Part shown: positions 1 to 11,045 of the stretch, piece by piece
Layout of the letters: each line of letters opens with the position of its first letter
Position numbering within the stretch: position 1 is the first letter of the stretch
From: Leucaena leucocephala
Lineage: Eukaryota > Streptophyta > Magnoliopsida > Fabales > Fabaceae
DNA length: 64,000 nt
Assembly: GCA_037074615.1 (NCBI GenBank)
Contig: CM073551.1
Location: forward strand, 13,267,750 to 13,331,749
Direction of reading: 5' to 3'
Made by a program: the position numbers and the translations under genes
The notes under the pieces: generated by a model
Told to the model about the DNA's origin: nothing
Databases searched by the model: none
What the model saw: only the letters and a program-made list of their open reading frames with translations

Positions 1-163
1 ATTTCCTGCTATATGGAGCAAATTAGTTAACAATATGAAATTGGACGAGTGGGAATTTAAATGATGCGGTTTTAGTGCTTAACTGGATAAATAATGTATT
101 AAACGTCCACTTTAAGTCAACACAGCAATCGACCAGCAAAGTAGAGCATTCCTGTGAAATTCG

Positions 164-266
164 GTCACGACCTGAGGTACCCAACGTCGCGACCATACGT
201 CAATCAACAAAGAAGAGCGTTCTCTGTAACTATTAGTCGCGACCGGATGCAATTTCGGTCGCGACC
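164..266 (+). repeat. GTCGCGACC minisatellite fragment inside the satellite monomer
   Basis: Motif copies begin at 164 (GTCACGACC), 186, 236 and 258, so the spacing is 22, 50 and 22 bp. The 50-bp gap is close to 22+29, the spacing used in the retrotransposon LTR at 38321-38599. The flank before the third copy, TAACTATTAGTCGCGACC, closely matches TAACCACTAGTCGCGACC in the LTR. The last copy reads GGTCGCGACC, a perfect 10-bp palindrome. Equivalent fragments occur in every monomer, more decayed in D units, where the first motif often reads GTCACCACC. Confidence 0.85.
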
Positions 267-334
267 AAACGTCAATGTAGAAATCAATCAGCGAATGACT
301 CAAAGGAAAGACGGCGGGACAGGAGGAGTGGAAG

Positions 335-529
335 CATGTGCTGCTGAAGAAGAGCATTCGCGTGGGAAATATGGCTGAGAAGAACAGATTCAGTCGTGCG
401 TGTGCTGGATCTAGGAGCTAATGACAGAAGCAATTGGGTTGACAGCTGGAACATGTGCTGCAACAGATTGAACATGTGCTGGATCCAGATCTGATAACGG
501 ATTGGAAGTGGGAGATCAAGCATGTGCTG
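335..529 (+). repeat. CATGTGCTG sub-repeats inside the satellite monomer
   Basis: CATGTGCTG occurs at 335, 452, 473 and 521, with a variant CGTGTGCTG at 399 that becomes CATGTGCTG in unit 5 and in the D units. Spacings are 64, 53, 21 and 48 bp. Nearby, AGAGCATTCCTGTGAAATTCGG (first part near 144) and AGAGCATTCGCGTGGGAAAT (near 351) are also similar to each other, so this part of the monomer seems to have grown by local duplication. Confidence 0.6.
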
Positions 530-675
530 TAACAGAACAGAACTCCACACATCTGGCACTATTCACGCACACAACATCCTCCCACACCGTTCACATTACC
601 TCCAAATCAATCATGCCGACAGGGTAGATCCATATCAGCACCTGAGATTCAATCATCACCCATCCCACACTTCTG

Positions 676-685
676 CTATATATTA
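676..685 (+). promoter_or_regulatory. Candidate TATA box in the satellite monomer
   Basis: CTATATATTA is followed about 30 bp downstream by CA-rich sequence and then a long pyrimidine-rich leader (CTCTTCTCTCC, TTCTCTTCTGC, CTCCTTCTTCTTCTTCC up to 861), as in many plant core promoters with a Y-patch. It is kept in all copies that cover this position; units 16, 17, 21 and 22 have lost two bases (CACAGACTAC to CACACTAC) just downstream. The call rests on composition and layout only. It could be a leftover LTR promoter or chance. Confidence 0.3.
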
Positions 686-1573
686 CACAGACTACACATC
701 CATTGCGGGGACCCATCATTCACAATTCATATCACACTCCACGGGCCACTCTTCTCTCCATCTTCATTTTCTCTTCTGCAACTTCCCCTGTTCTAGTCAA
801 CAGGACCAGAGGAAAGTTCTGCATATCCATTTCGTCTTTATCTCCTTCTTCTTCTTCCATCATGACTGCTCGCTGCTGTGCTTCCTATTGCTGCTGGACT
901 TCAGAAGACAATGCAAGGCTAAGCTGCTGTGCTCTCTTGGAGATGGCACCGAACCAGAATCCTTGAGCTGAGCAGGGAGTTCATTGTGTTTTCAATTCAG
1001 TCTTGACTGTATCGAGTTGATGTAATTAATTCTGTGATTACTACTGCAATTCGAGAAGTAGATGACAAAGAAGTAGGGAACCGAGTCGGATTTCTTATTT
1101 CTGCGTAAATGATCCTTTGATTAGTTCTCATCTCTGATCAAGTTGAACATAGTTGTGATTAATTGAAGTGATCCTGTCTCTAATTCATATGCCACTATCT
1201 CTAGGTTGAATGATTCCTATTCCCTGTTCAATGTCTACGAGTTGTAGCTTTGATTGAGATTTAGCTAGCGAGCTGTTAGCTAACATATTCTATTCAACTG
1301 ATTAACTTCTCATATTCCGTGGATAATGAAGGTAAGCTAGTCTCCAAGGGAACGCGTTTGTCGCCGATACGTTTCACCATCTTTCAAGCACTTAAAATCA
1401 GAAACAATAGCATAGGATTTTACACCCAGTCTTAGTTCAAACAGTTCAACACAACTCATCTGCTTAATTTGTTGATTTGTGGCTCAATAGATTAATTAGG
1501 CGCCTGATAAACTCGTATTTGCACCAACCTTTAATATGTTAAAAGAGTGTTTCTTATTGATTCTTATCCTCAC

Positions 1574-3146
1574 ATTTCCTGCTATATGGAGCAAATTAGT
1601 TAACAATATGAAATTGGACGAGTGGGAATTTAAATGATGCGGTTTTAGTGCTTAACTGGATAAATAATGTATTAAACGTCCACTTTAAGTCAACACAGCA
1701 ATCGACCAGCAAAGTAGAGCATTCCTGTGAAATTCGGTCACGACCTGAGGTACCCAACGTCGCGACCATACGTCAATCAACAAAGAAGAGCGTTCTCTGT
1801 AACTATTAGTCGCGACCGGATGCAATTTCGGTCGCGACCAAACGTCAATGTAGAAATCAATCAGCGAATGACTCAAAGGAAAGACGGCGGGACAGGAGGA
1901 GTGGAAGCATGTGCTGCTGAAGAAGAGCATTCGCGTGGGAAATATGGCTGAGAAGAACAGATTCAGTCGTGCGTGTGCTGGATCTAGGAGCTAATGACAG
2001 AAGCAATTGGGTTGACAGCTGGAACATGTGCTGCAACAGATTGAACATGTGCTGGATCCAGATCTGATAACGGATTGGAAGTGGGAGATCAAGCATGTGC
2101 TGTAACAGAACAGAACTCCACACATCTGGCACTATTCACGCACACAACATCCTCTCACACCGTTCACATTACCTCCAAATCAATCATGCCGACAGGGTAG
2201 ATCCATATCAGCACCTGAGATTCAATCATCACCCATCCCACACTTCTACTATATATTACACAGACTACACATCCATTGCGGGGACCCATCATTCACAATT
2301 CATATCACACTCCACGGGCCACTCTTCTCTCCATCTTCATTTTCTCTTCTGCAACTTCCCCTGTTCTAGTCAACAGGACCAGAGGAAAGTTCTGCATATC
2401 CATTTCGTCTTTATCTCCTTCTTCTTCTTCCATCATGACTGCTCGCTGCTGTGCTTCCTATTGCTGCTGGACTTCAGAAGACAATGCAAGGCTAAGCTGC
2501 TGTGCTCTCTTGGAGATGGCACCGAACCAGAATCCTTGAGCTGAGCAGGGAGTTCATTGTGTTTTTAATTCAGTCTTGACTGTATCGAGTTGATGTAATT
2601 AATTCTGTGATTACTAGTGCAATTCGAGAAGTAGATGACAAAGAAGTAGGGAACCGAGTCGGATTTCTTATTTCTGCGTAAATGATCCCTTGATTAGTTC
2701 TCATCTCTGATCAAGTTGAACATAGTTGTGATTAATTGAAGTGATCCTGTCTCTAATTCATATGCCACTATCTCTAGGTTGAATGATTCCTATTCCCTGT
2801 TCAATGTCTACGAGTTGTAGCTTTGATTGAGATTTAGCTAGCGTGCTGTTAGCTAACATATTCTATTCAACTGATTAACTTCTCATATTCCGTGGATAAT
2901 GAAGGTAAGCTAGTCTCCAAGGGAACGCGTTTGTCACCGATACGTTTCACCATCTTTCAAGCACTTAAAATCAGAAAGAATAGCATAGGATTTTACACTC
3001 AGTCTTAGTTCAAACAGTTCAACACAACTCATCTGCTTAATTTGTTGATTTGTGGCTCAATAGATTAATTAGGCGCCTGATAAACTCGTATTTGCACCAA
3101 CCTTTAATATGTTAAAAAAGTGTTTCTTATTGATCCTTATCCTCAC
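1574..3146. repeat. Satellite unit 2, type A
   Basis: 1573 bp. It has TTCTACTATATATT where other copies have TTCTGCTATATATT, TAGCGTGCTG in place of TAGCGAGCTG, and GTTAAAAAAGTG near its end. Its last third shares GTCACCGATACG and CACTCAGTC with B and C units, not with unit 1. Confidence 0.95.
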
Positions 3147-4737
3147 ATTTCCTGCTATATGGAGCAAATTAGTTAACAATATGAAATTGGACGAGTGGGA
3201 ATTTAAATGATGCGGTTTTAGTGCTTAACTGGATAAATAATGTATTAAACGTCCACTTTAAGTCAACACAGCAATCGACCAGCAAAGTAGAGCATTCCTG
3301 TGAAATTCGGTCACGACCTGATGTACCCAACATCGCGACCATACGTCAATCAACAAAGAAGAGCGTTCTCTGTAACTATTAGTCGCGACCTGATGCAATT
3401 TCGGTCGCGACCAAACGTCAATGTAGAAATCAATCAGCGAATGACTCAAAGGAAAGACGGCGGGACAGGAGGAGTGGAAGCATGTGCTGCTGAAGAAGAG
3501 CATTCGCGTGGGAAATATGGCTGAGAAGAACAGATTCAGTCGTGCGTGTGCTGGATCTAGGAGCTAATGACAGAAGCAATTGGGTTGACAGCTGGAACAT
3601 GTGCTGCAACAGATTGAACATGTGCTGGATCCAGATCTGATAACGGATTGGAAGTGGGAGATCAAGCATGTGCTGTAACAGAACAGAACTCCACACATCT
3701 GGCACTATTCACGCACACAACATCCTCTCACACCGTTCACATTACCTCCAAATCAATCATGCCGACAGGGTAGATCCATATCAGCACCTGAGATTCAATC
3801 ATCACCTGAGATTCAATCATCACCCATCCCACACTTCTGCTATATATTACACAGACTACACATCCATTGCGGGGACCCATCATTCACAATTCATATCACA
3901 CTCCACGGGCCACTCTTCTCTCCATCTTCATTTTCTCTTCTGCAACTTCCCCTGTTCTAGTCAACAGGACCAGAGGAAAGTTCTGCATATCCATTTCGTC
4001 TTTATCTCCTTCTTCTTCTTCCATCATGACTGCTCGCTGCTGTGCTTCCTATTGCTGCTGGACTTCAGAAGACAATGCAAGGCTAAGCTGCTGTGCTCTC
4101 TTGGAGATGGCACCAAACCAGAATCCTTGAGCTGAGCAGGGAGTTGATTGTGTTTTAAATTCAGTCTTCACTGTATCGAGTTGATGTAATTAATTCTGTG
4201 ATTACTAATGCAATTCGAGAAGTAGATGACAAAGAAGTAGGGAACCGAGTCGGATTTCTTATTTCTGCGTAAATGATCCTTTGATTAGTTCTCATCTCTG
4301 ATCAAGTTGAACATAGTTGTGATTAATTGAAGTGATCCTGTCTCTAATTCATATGCCACTATCTCTAGGTTGAATGATTCCTATTCCCTGTTCAATGTCT
4401 ACGAGTTGTAGCTTTGATTGAGATTTGGCTAGCGAGCTGTTAGCTAACATATTCTATTCAACTGATTAACTTCTCATATTCCGTGGATAATGAAGGTAAG
4501 CTAGTCTCCAAGGGAACGCGTTTGTCGCCGATACGTTTCACCATCTTTCAAGCACTTAAAATCAGAAACAATAGCATAGGATTTTACACCCAGTCTTAGT
4601 TCAAACAGTTCAACACAACTCATCTGCTTAATTTGTTGATTTGTGGCTCAATAGATTAATTAGGCGCCTGATAAACTCGTATTTGCACCAACCTTTAATA
4701 TGTTAAAAGAGTGTTTCTTATTGATTCTTATCCTCAC
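3147..4737. repeat. Satellite unit 3, type B with 18-bp duplication
   Basis: 1591 bp. CACCTGAGATTCAATCAT is tandemly duplicated at 3785-3802 and 3803-3820. The B marks are CTGATGTACCCAACATCGCG and GCGACCTGATGC. Its 3' third returns to the unit 1 type (GTCGCCGATACG, AAACAATAGC). Confidence 0.95.
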
Positions 4738-6309
4738 ATTTCCTGCTATATGGAGCAAATTAGTTAACAATATGAAATTGGACGAGTGGGAATTTAAATG
4801 ATGCGGTTTTAGTGCTTAACTGGATAAATAATGTATTAAACGTCCACTTTAAGTCAACACAGCAATCGACCAGCAAAGTAGAGCATTCCTGTGAAATTCG
4901 GTCACGACCTGAGGTACCCAACGTCGCGACCATACGTCAATCAACAAAGAAGAGCGTTCTCTGTAACTATTAGTCGCGACCGGATGCAATTTCGGTCGCG
5001 ACCAAACGTCAATGTAGAAATCAATCAGCGAATGACTCAAAGGAAAGACGGCGGGACAGGAGGAGTGGAAGCATGTGCTGCTGAAGAAGAGCATTCGCGT
5101 GGGAAATATGGCTGAGAAGAACAGATTCAGTCGTGCGTGTGCTGGATCTAGGAGCTAATGACAGAAGCAATTGGGTTGACAGCTGGAACATGTGCTGCAA
5201 CAGATTGAACATGTGCTGGATCCAGATCTGATAACGGATTGGAAGTGGGAGATCAAGCATGTGCTGTAACAGAACAGAACTCCACACATCTGGCACTATT
5301 CACGCACACAACATCCTCTCACACCGTTCACATTACCTCCAAATCAATCATGCCGACAGGGTAGATCCATATCAGCACCTGAGATTCAATCATCACCCAT
5401 CCCACACTTCTGCTATATATTACACAGACTACACATCCATTGCGGGGATCCATCATTCACAATTCATATCACACTCCACGGACCACTCTTCTCTCCATCT
5501 TCATTTTCTCTTCTGCTACTTCCCCTGTTCTAGTCAACAGGACCAGAGGAAAGTTCTGCATATCCATTTCTCTTTATCTCCTTCTTCTTCTTCCATCATG
5601 ACTGCTCGCTGCTGTGCTTCCTATTGCTGCTGGACTTCAGAAGACAATGCAAGGCTAAGCTGCTGTGCTCTCTTGGAGATGGCACCGAACCAGAATCCTT
5701 GAGCTGAACAGGGAGTTCATGGTGTTTTTAATTCAGTCTTGACTGTATCGAGTTGATGTAATTAATTCTGTGATTACTAGTGCAATTCGAGAAGTAGATG
5801 ACAAAGAAGTAGGGAACCGAGTCGGATTTCTTATTTCTGCGTAAATGATCCTCTGATTGATTCTCATCTCTGATCAAGTTGAACATAGTTGTGATTAATT
5901 GAAGTGATTCTTTCTCTAATTCATATTCTACTATCTCTGGGTTGAATGATTCCTATTCTCTGTTCAATGTCTACGAGTTGTAGCTTTGATTGAGATTTAG
6001 CTAGCGAGTTGTTAGCTAACATATTCTATTCAACTGATTAACTTCTCATATTCCGTGGATAATGAAGGTAAGCTAGTCTCCAAGGGAACGCGTTTGTCAC
6101 CGATACGTTTCACCATCTTTCAAGCACTTAAAATCAGAAAGAATAGCATAGGATTTTACACTCAGTCTTAGTTCAAACAGTTCAACACAACTCATCTGCT
6201 TAATTTGTTGATTTGTGGCTCAATAGATTAATTAGGCGCCTGATAAACTCGTATTTGCACCAACCTTTAATATGTTAAAAGAGTGTTTCTTATTGATCCT
6301 TATCCTCAC
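4738..6309. repeat. Satellite unit 4, A-type front with D-like middle
   Basis: 1572 bp. The front matches unit 1. From about 5447 it carries D-like marks (GGGGATCC, ACGGACCAC, CTCTGATTGATTC, CATATTCTAC, CTGGGTTG), then reverts to CGCCTGATAAAC and CACCAACC. One base is lost in the pyrimidine stretch (ATTTCTCTTTAT near 5567), which breaks the frame that is open in other copies. Confidence 0.95.
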
Positions 6310-7900
6310 ATTTCCTGCTATATGGAGCAAATTAGTTAACAATATGAAATTGGACGAGTGGGAATTTAAATGATGCGGTTTTAGTGCTTAACTGGATATA
6401 TAATGTATTAAACGTCCACTTTAAGTCAACACAGCAATCGACCAGCAAAGTAGAGCATTCCTGTGAAATTCGGTCACGACCTGATGTACCCAACATCGCG
6501 ACCATACGTCAATCAACAAAGAAGAGCGTTCTCTGTAACTATTAGTCGCGACCTGATGCAATTTCGGTCGCGACCAAACGTCAATGTAGAAATCAATCAG
6601 CGAATGACTCAAAGGAAAGACGGCGGGACAGGAGGAGTGGAAGCATGTGCTGCTGAAGAAGAGCATTCGCGTGGGAAATATGGCTGAGAAGAACAGATTC
6701 AGTCGTGCATGTGCTGGATCTAGGAGCTAATGACAGAAGCAATTGGGTTGACATCTGGAACATGTGCTGCAACAGATTGAACATGTGTTGGATCCAGATC
6801 TGATAACGGATTGGAAGTGGGATATCAAGCATGTGCTGTAACAGAACAGAACTCCACACATCTGGCACTATTCACGCACACAACATCCTCTCACACCGTT
6901 CACATTACCTCCAAATCAATCATGCCGACAGGGTAGATCCATATCAGCACCTGAGATTCAATCATCACCTAAGATTCAATCATCACCCATCCCACACTTC
7001 TGCTATATATTACACAGACTACACATCCATTGCGGGGACCCATCATTCACAATTCATATCACACTCCACGGGCCACTCTTCTCTCCATCTTCATTTTCTC
7101 TTCTGCAACTTCCCCTGTTCTAGTCAACAGGACCAGAGGAAAGTTCTGCATATCCATTTCGTCTTTATCTCCTTCTTCTTCTTCCATCATGACTGCTCGC
7201 TGCTGTGCTTCCTATTGCTGCTGGACTTCAGAAGACAATGCAAGGCTAAGCTGCTGTGCTCTCTTGGAGATGGCACCGAACCAGAATCCTTGAGCTGAGC
7301 AGGGAGTTCATTGTGTTTTCAATTCAGTCTTGACTGTATCGAGTTGATGTAATTAATTCTGTGATTACTAATGCAATTCGAGAAGTAGATGACAAAGAAG
7401 TAGGGAACCGAGTCGGATTTCTTATTTCTGCGTAAATGATCCTTTGATTAGTTCTCATCTCTGATCAAGTTGAACATAGTTGTGATTAATTGAAGTGATC
7501 CTGTCTCTAATTCATATGCCACTATCTCTAGGTTGAATGATTCCTATTCCCTGTTCAATGTCTACGAGTTGTAGCTTTGATTGAGATTTAGCTAGCGAGC
7601 TGTTAGCTAACATATTCTATTCAACTGATTAACTTCTCATATTCCGTGGATAATGAAGGTAAGCTAGTCTCCAAGGGAACGCGTTTGTCGCCGATACGTT
7701 TCACCATCTTTCAAGCACTTAAAATCAGAAACAATAGCATAGGATTTTACACCCAGTCTTAGTTCAAACAGTTCAACACAACTCATCTGCTTAATTTGTT
7801 GATTTGTGGCTCAATAGATTAATTAGGCGCCTGATAAACTCGTATTTGCACCAACCTTTAATATGTTAAAAGAGTGTTTCTTATTGATTCTTATCCTCAC
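6310..7900. repeat. Satellite unit 5, type B with 18-bp duplication
   Basis: 1591 bp. The duplication lies at 6948-6965 and 6966-6983, with the second copy changed to CACCTAAG. It shares the B marks of unit 3. Private changes include GGATATATAATG, GACATCTGG and GGGATATCAAG. Confidence 0.95.
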
Positions 7901-9473
7901 ATTTCCTGCTATATGGAGCAAATTAGTTAACAATATGAAATTGGACGAGTGGGAATTTAAATGATGCGGTTTTAGTGCTTAACTGGATAAATAATGTATT
8001 AAACGTCCACTTTAAGTCAACACAGCAATCGACCAGCAAAGTAGAGCATTCCTGTGAAATTCGGTCACGACCTGAGGTACCCAACGTCGCGACCATACGT
8101 CAATCAACAAAGAAGAGCGTTCTCTGTAACTATTAGTCGCGACCGGATGCAATTTCGGTCGCGACCAAACGTCAATGTAGAAATCAATCAGCGAATGACT
8201 CAAAGGAAAGACGGCGGGACAGGAGGAGTGGAAGCATGTGCTGCTGAAGAAGAGCATTCGCGTGGGAAATATGGCTGAGAAGAACAGATTCAGTCGTGCG
8301 TGTGCTGGATCTAGGAGCTAATGACAGAAGCAATTGGGTTGACAGCTGGAACATGTGCTGCAACAGATTGAACATGTGCTGGATCCAGATCTGATAACGG
8401 ATTGGAAGTGGGAGATCAAGCATGTGCTGTAACAGAACAGAACTCCACACATCTGGCACTATTCACGCACACAACATCCTCTCACACCGTTCACATTACC
8501 TCCAAATCAATCATGCCGACAGGGTAGATCCATATCAGCACCTGAGATTCAATCATCACCCATCCCACACTTCTGCTATATATTACACAGACTACACATC
8601 CATTGCGGGGATCCATCATTCACAATTCATATCACACTCCACGGACCACTCTTCTCTCCATCTTCATTTTCTCTTCTGCAACTTCCCCTGTTCTAGTCAA
8701 CAGGACCAGAGGAAAGTTCTGCATATCCATTTCATCTTTATCTCCTTCTTCTTCTTCCATCATGACTGCTCGCTGCTGTGCTTCCTATTGCTGCTGGACT
8801 TCAGAAGACAATGCAAGGCTAAGCTGCTGTGCTCTCTTGGAGATGGCACCGAACCAGAATCCTTGAGCTGAACAGGGAGTTCATGGTGTTTTTAATTCAG
8901 TCTTGACTGTATCGAGTTGATGTAATTAATTCTGTGATTACTAGTGCAATTCGAGAAGTAGATGACAAAGAAGTAGGGAACCGAGTCGGATTTCTTATTT
9001 CTGCGTAAATGATCCTCTGATTGATTCTCATCTCTGATCAAGTTGAACATAGTTGTGATTAATTGAAGTGATTCTTTCTCTAATTCATATTCTACTATCT
9101 CTGGGTTGAATGATTCCTATTCTCTGTTCAATGTCTATGAGTTGTAGCTTTGATTGAGATTTAGCTAGCGAGTTGTTAGCTAACATATTCTATTCAACTG
9201 ATTAACTTCTCATATTCCGTGGATAATGAAGGTAAGCTAGTCTCCAAGGGAACGCGTTTGTCACCGATACATTTCACCATCTTTCAAGCACTTAAAATCA
9301 GAAAGAATAGCATAGGATTTTACATTCAGTCTTAGTTCAAACAGTTCAACACAACTCATCTGCTTAATTTGTTGATTTGTGGCTCAATAGATTAATTAGG
9401 GGCCTGATAAACTCGTATTTGCACTAATTTTTAATATGTTAAAAGACTGTTTATTATTGATCCTTATCCTCAC
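7901..9473. repeat. Satellite unit 6, A-to-D mosaic
   Basis: 1573 bp. The first half is A type (CTGAGGTACCCAACGTCGCG). From about 8610 it switches to D marks and keeps them to its end (GATACATTT, ACATTCAG, GGGGCCTG, CACTAATTTTT, AAAAGACTG). GTCTATGAG near 9134 is private. Confidence 0.93.
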
Positions 9474-11045
9474 ATTTCCTACTATATGGAGCAAATTAGT
9501 TAACAATATGAAATTGGACGAGTGGGAATTTAAATGATGCGGTTTTAGTGCTTAACTGGATAGATAATATATTAAACGTCCACTTTAAGTCAACACAGCA
9601 ATCGACCAGCAAAGTAGAGCATTCCTGTGAAATTCGGTCACGACCTGATGTACCCAACATCGCGACCATACGTCAATCAACAAAGAAGAGCGTTCTCTGT
9701 AACTATTAGTCGCGACCTGATGCAATTTTGGTCGCGACCAAACTTCAATGTAGAAATCAATCAGCGAATGACTCAAAGGAAAGACGGCTGGACAGGAGGA
9801 GATGGAAGCATGTGCTGCTGAAGAAGAGATTCGCGTGGGAAATATGGCTGAGAAGAACAGATTCAGTCGTGCGTGTGCTGGATCTAGGAGCTAATGACAG
9901 AAGCAATTGGGTTGACAGCTGGAACATGTGCTGCAACAGATTGAACATGTGTTGGATCCAGATCTGATAACGGATTGGAAGTGGGAGATCAAGCATGTGC
10001 TGTAACAGAACAGAACTCCACACATCTGGCACTATTCACGCACACAACATCCTCTCACACCGTTCACATTACCTCCAAATCAATCATGCCGACAGGGTAG
10101 ATCCATATCAGCACCTGAGATTCAATCATCACCCATCCCACACTTCTGCTATATATTACACAGACTACACATCCATTGTGGGGATCCATCATTCACAATT
10201 CATATCACACTCCACGGACCACTCTTCTCTCCATCTTCATTTTCTCTTCTGCAACTTCCCCTGTTCTAGTCAACAGGACCAGAGGAAAGTTCTGCATATC
10301 CATTTCATCTTTATCTCCTTCTTCTTCTTCCATCATGACTGCTCGCTGCTGTGCTTCCTATTGCTGCTGGACTTCAGAAGACAATGCAAGGCTAAGCTGC
10401 TGTGCTCTCTTGGAGATGGCACCAAACCAGAATCCTTGAGCTGAACAGGGAGTTCATGGTGTTTTTAATTCAGTCTTGACTGTATCGAGTTGATGTAATT
10501 AATTCTGTGATTACTAGTGCAATTCGAGAAGTAGATGACAAAGAAGTAGGGAACCGAGTCGGATTTCTTATTTCTGCGTAAATGATCCTCTGATTGATTC
10601 TCATCTCTGATCAAGTTGAACATAGTTGTGATTAATTGAAGTGATCCTGTCTCTAATTCATATGCCACTATCTCTAGGTTGAATGATTCCTATTCCCTGT
10701 TCAATGTCTACGAGTTGTAGCTTTGATTGAGATTTAGCTAGCGAGCTGTTAGCTAACATATTCTATTCAACTGATTACTTCTCATATTCCGTGGATAATG
10801 AAGGTAAGCTAGTCTCCAAGGGAACGCGTTTGTCGCCGATACGTTTCACCATCTTTCAAGCACTTAAAATCAGAAAGAATAGCATAGGATTTTACACTCA
10901 GTCTTAGTTCAAACAGTTCAACACAACTCATCTGCTTAATTTGTTGATTTGTGGCTCAATAGATTAATTAGGCGCCTGATAAACTCGTATTTGCACCAAC
11001 CTTTAATATGTTAAAAGAGTGTTTCTTATTGATCCTTATCCTCAC
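9474..11045. repeat. Satellite unit 7, D-to-C mosaic
   Basis: 1572 bp. The front is D-like (CCTACTATATGG, TTTTGGTCGCGACCAAACTTC, GACGGCTGG). After about 10640 it carries C marks (GATCCTGTCTC, CATATGCC, GATTACTTC, CACCAACC). One base is missing in GAAGAGATTCGCG near 9830. Confidence 0.93.

Larger units (their letters stand above)
1..1573. repeat. Satellite unit 1, type A (reference monomer)
   Basis: This 1573-bp copy is used as reference. In order it holds a GTCGCGACC minisatellite fragment (164-266), a cluster of CATGTGCTG sub-repeats (335-529), a TATA-like box (676-685), a pyrimidine-rich stretch (about 737-861) and an AT-rich remainder (970-1573) in which I recognise nothing. Type A marks are CTGAGGTACCCAACGTCGCG, GGGGACCC near 707, and GTCGCCGATACG near 1362. 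CTCCCACACC near 579 is private to this copy. Confidence 0.95.

Noticed and set aside
284..559. 91-codon minus-strand frame (MPDVWSS...) recurring in the monomers
   Set aside because: It overlaps other frames, has low-complexity runs from the CATGTGCTG sub-repeats, and matches no protein family I know.
522..971. 149-codon plus-strand frame (MCCNRTELH...) repeated in most monomers
   Set aside because: It is kept only because the monomers are nearly identical DNA. Indels not divisible by three break it (unit 4 near 5567, GA loss in units 16, 17, 21 and 22, extra G in unit 30), and equally long frames exist antisense to it.
1326..1340. Strong splice-donor look-alike (AAG|GTAAGC) in each monomer
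   Set aside because: A single short match with no paired acceptor or exon evidence.
10465..10668. 67-codon minus-strand frame present only in units 7-11
   Set aside because: It tracks the C-type satellite DNA and follows from its local indels. No start context or family resemblance.
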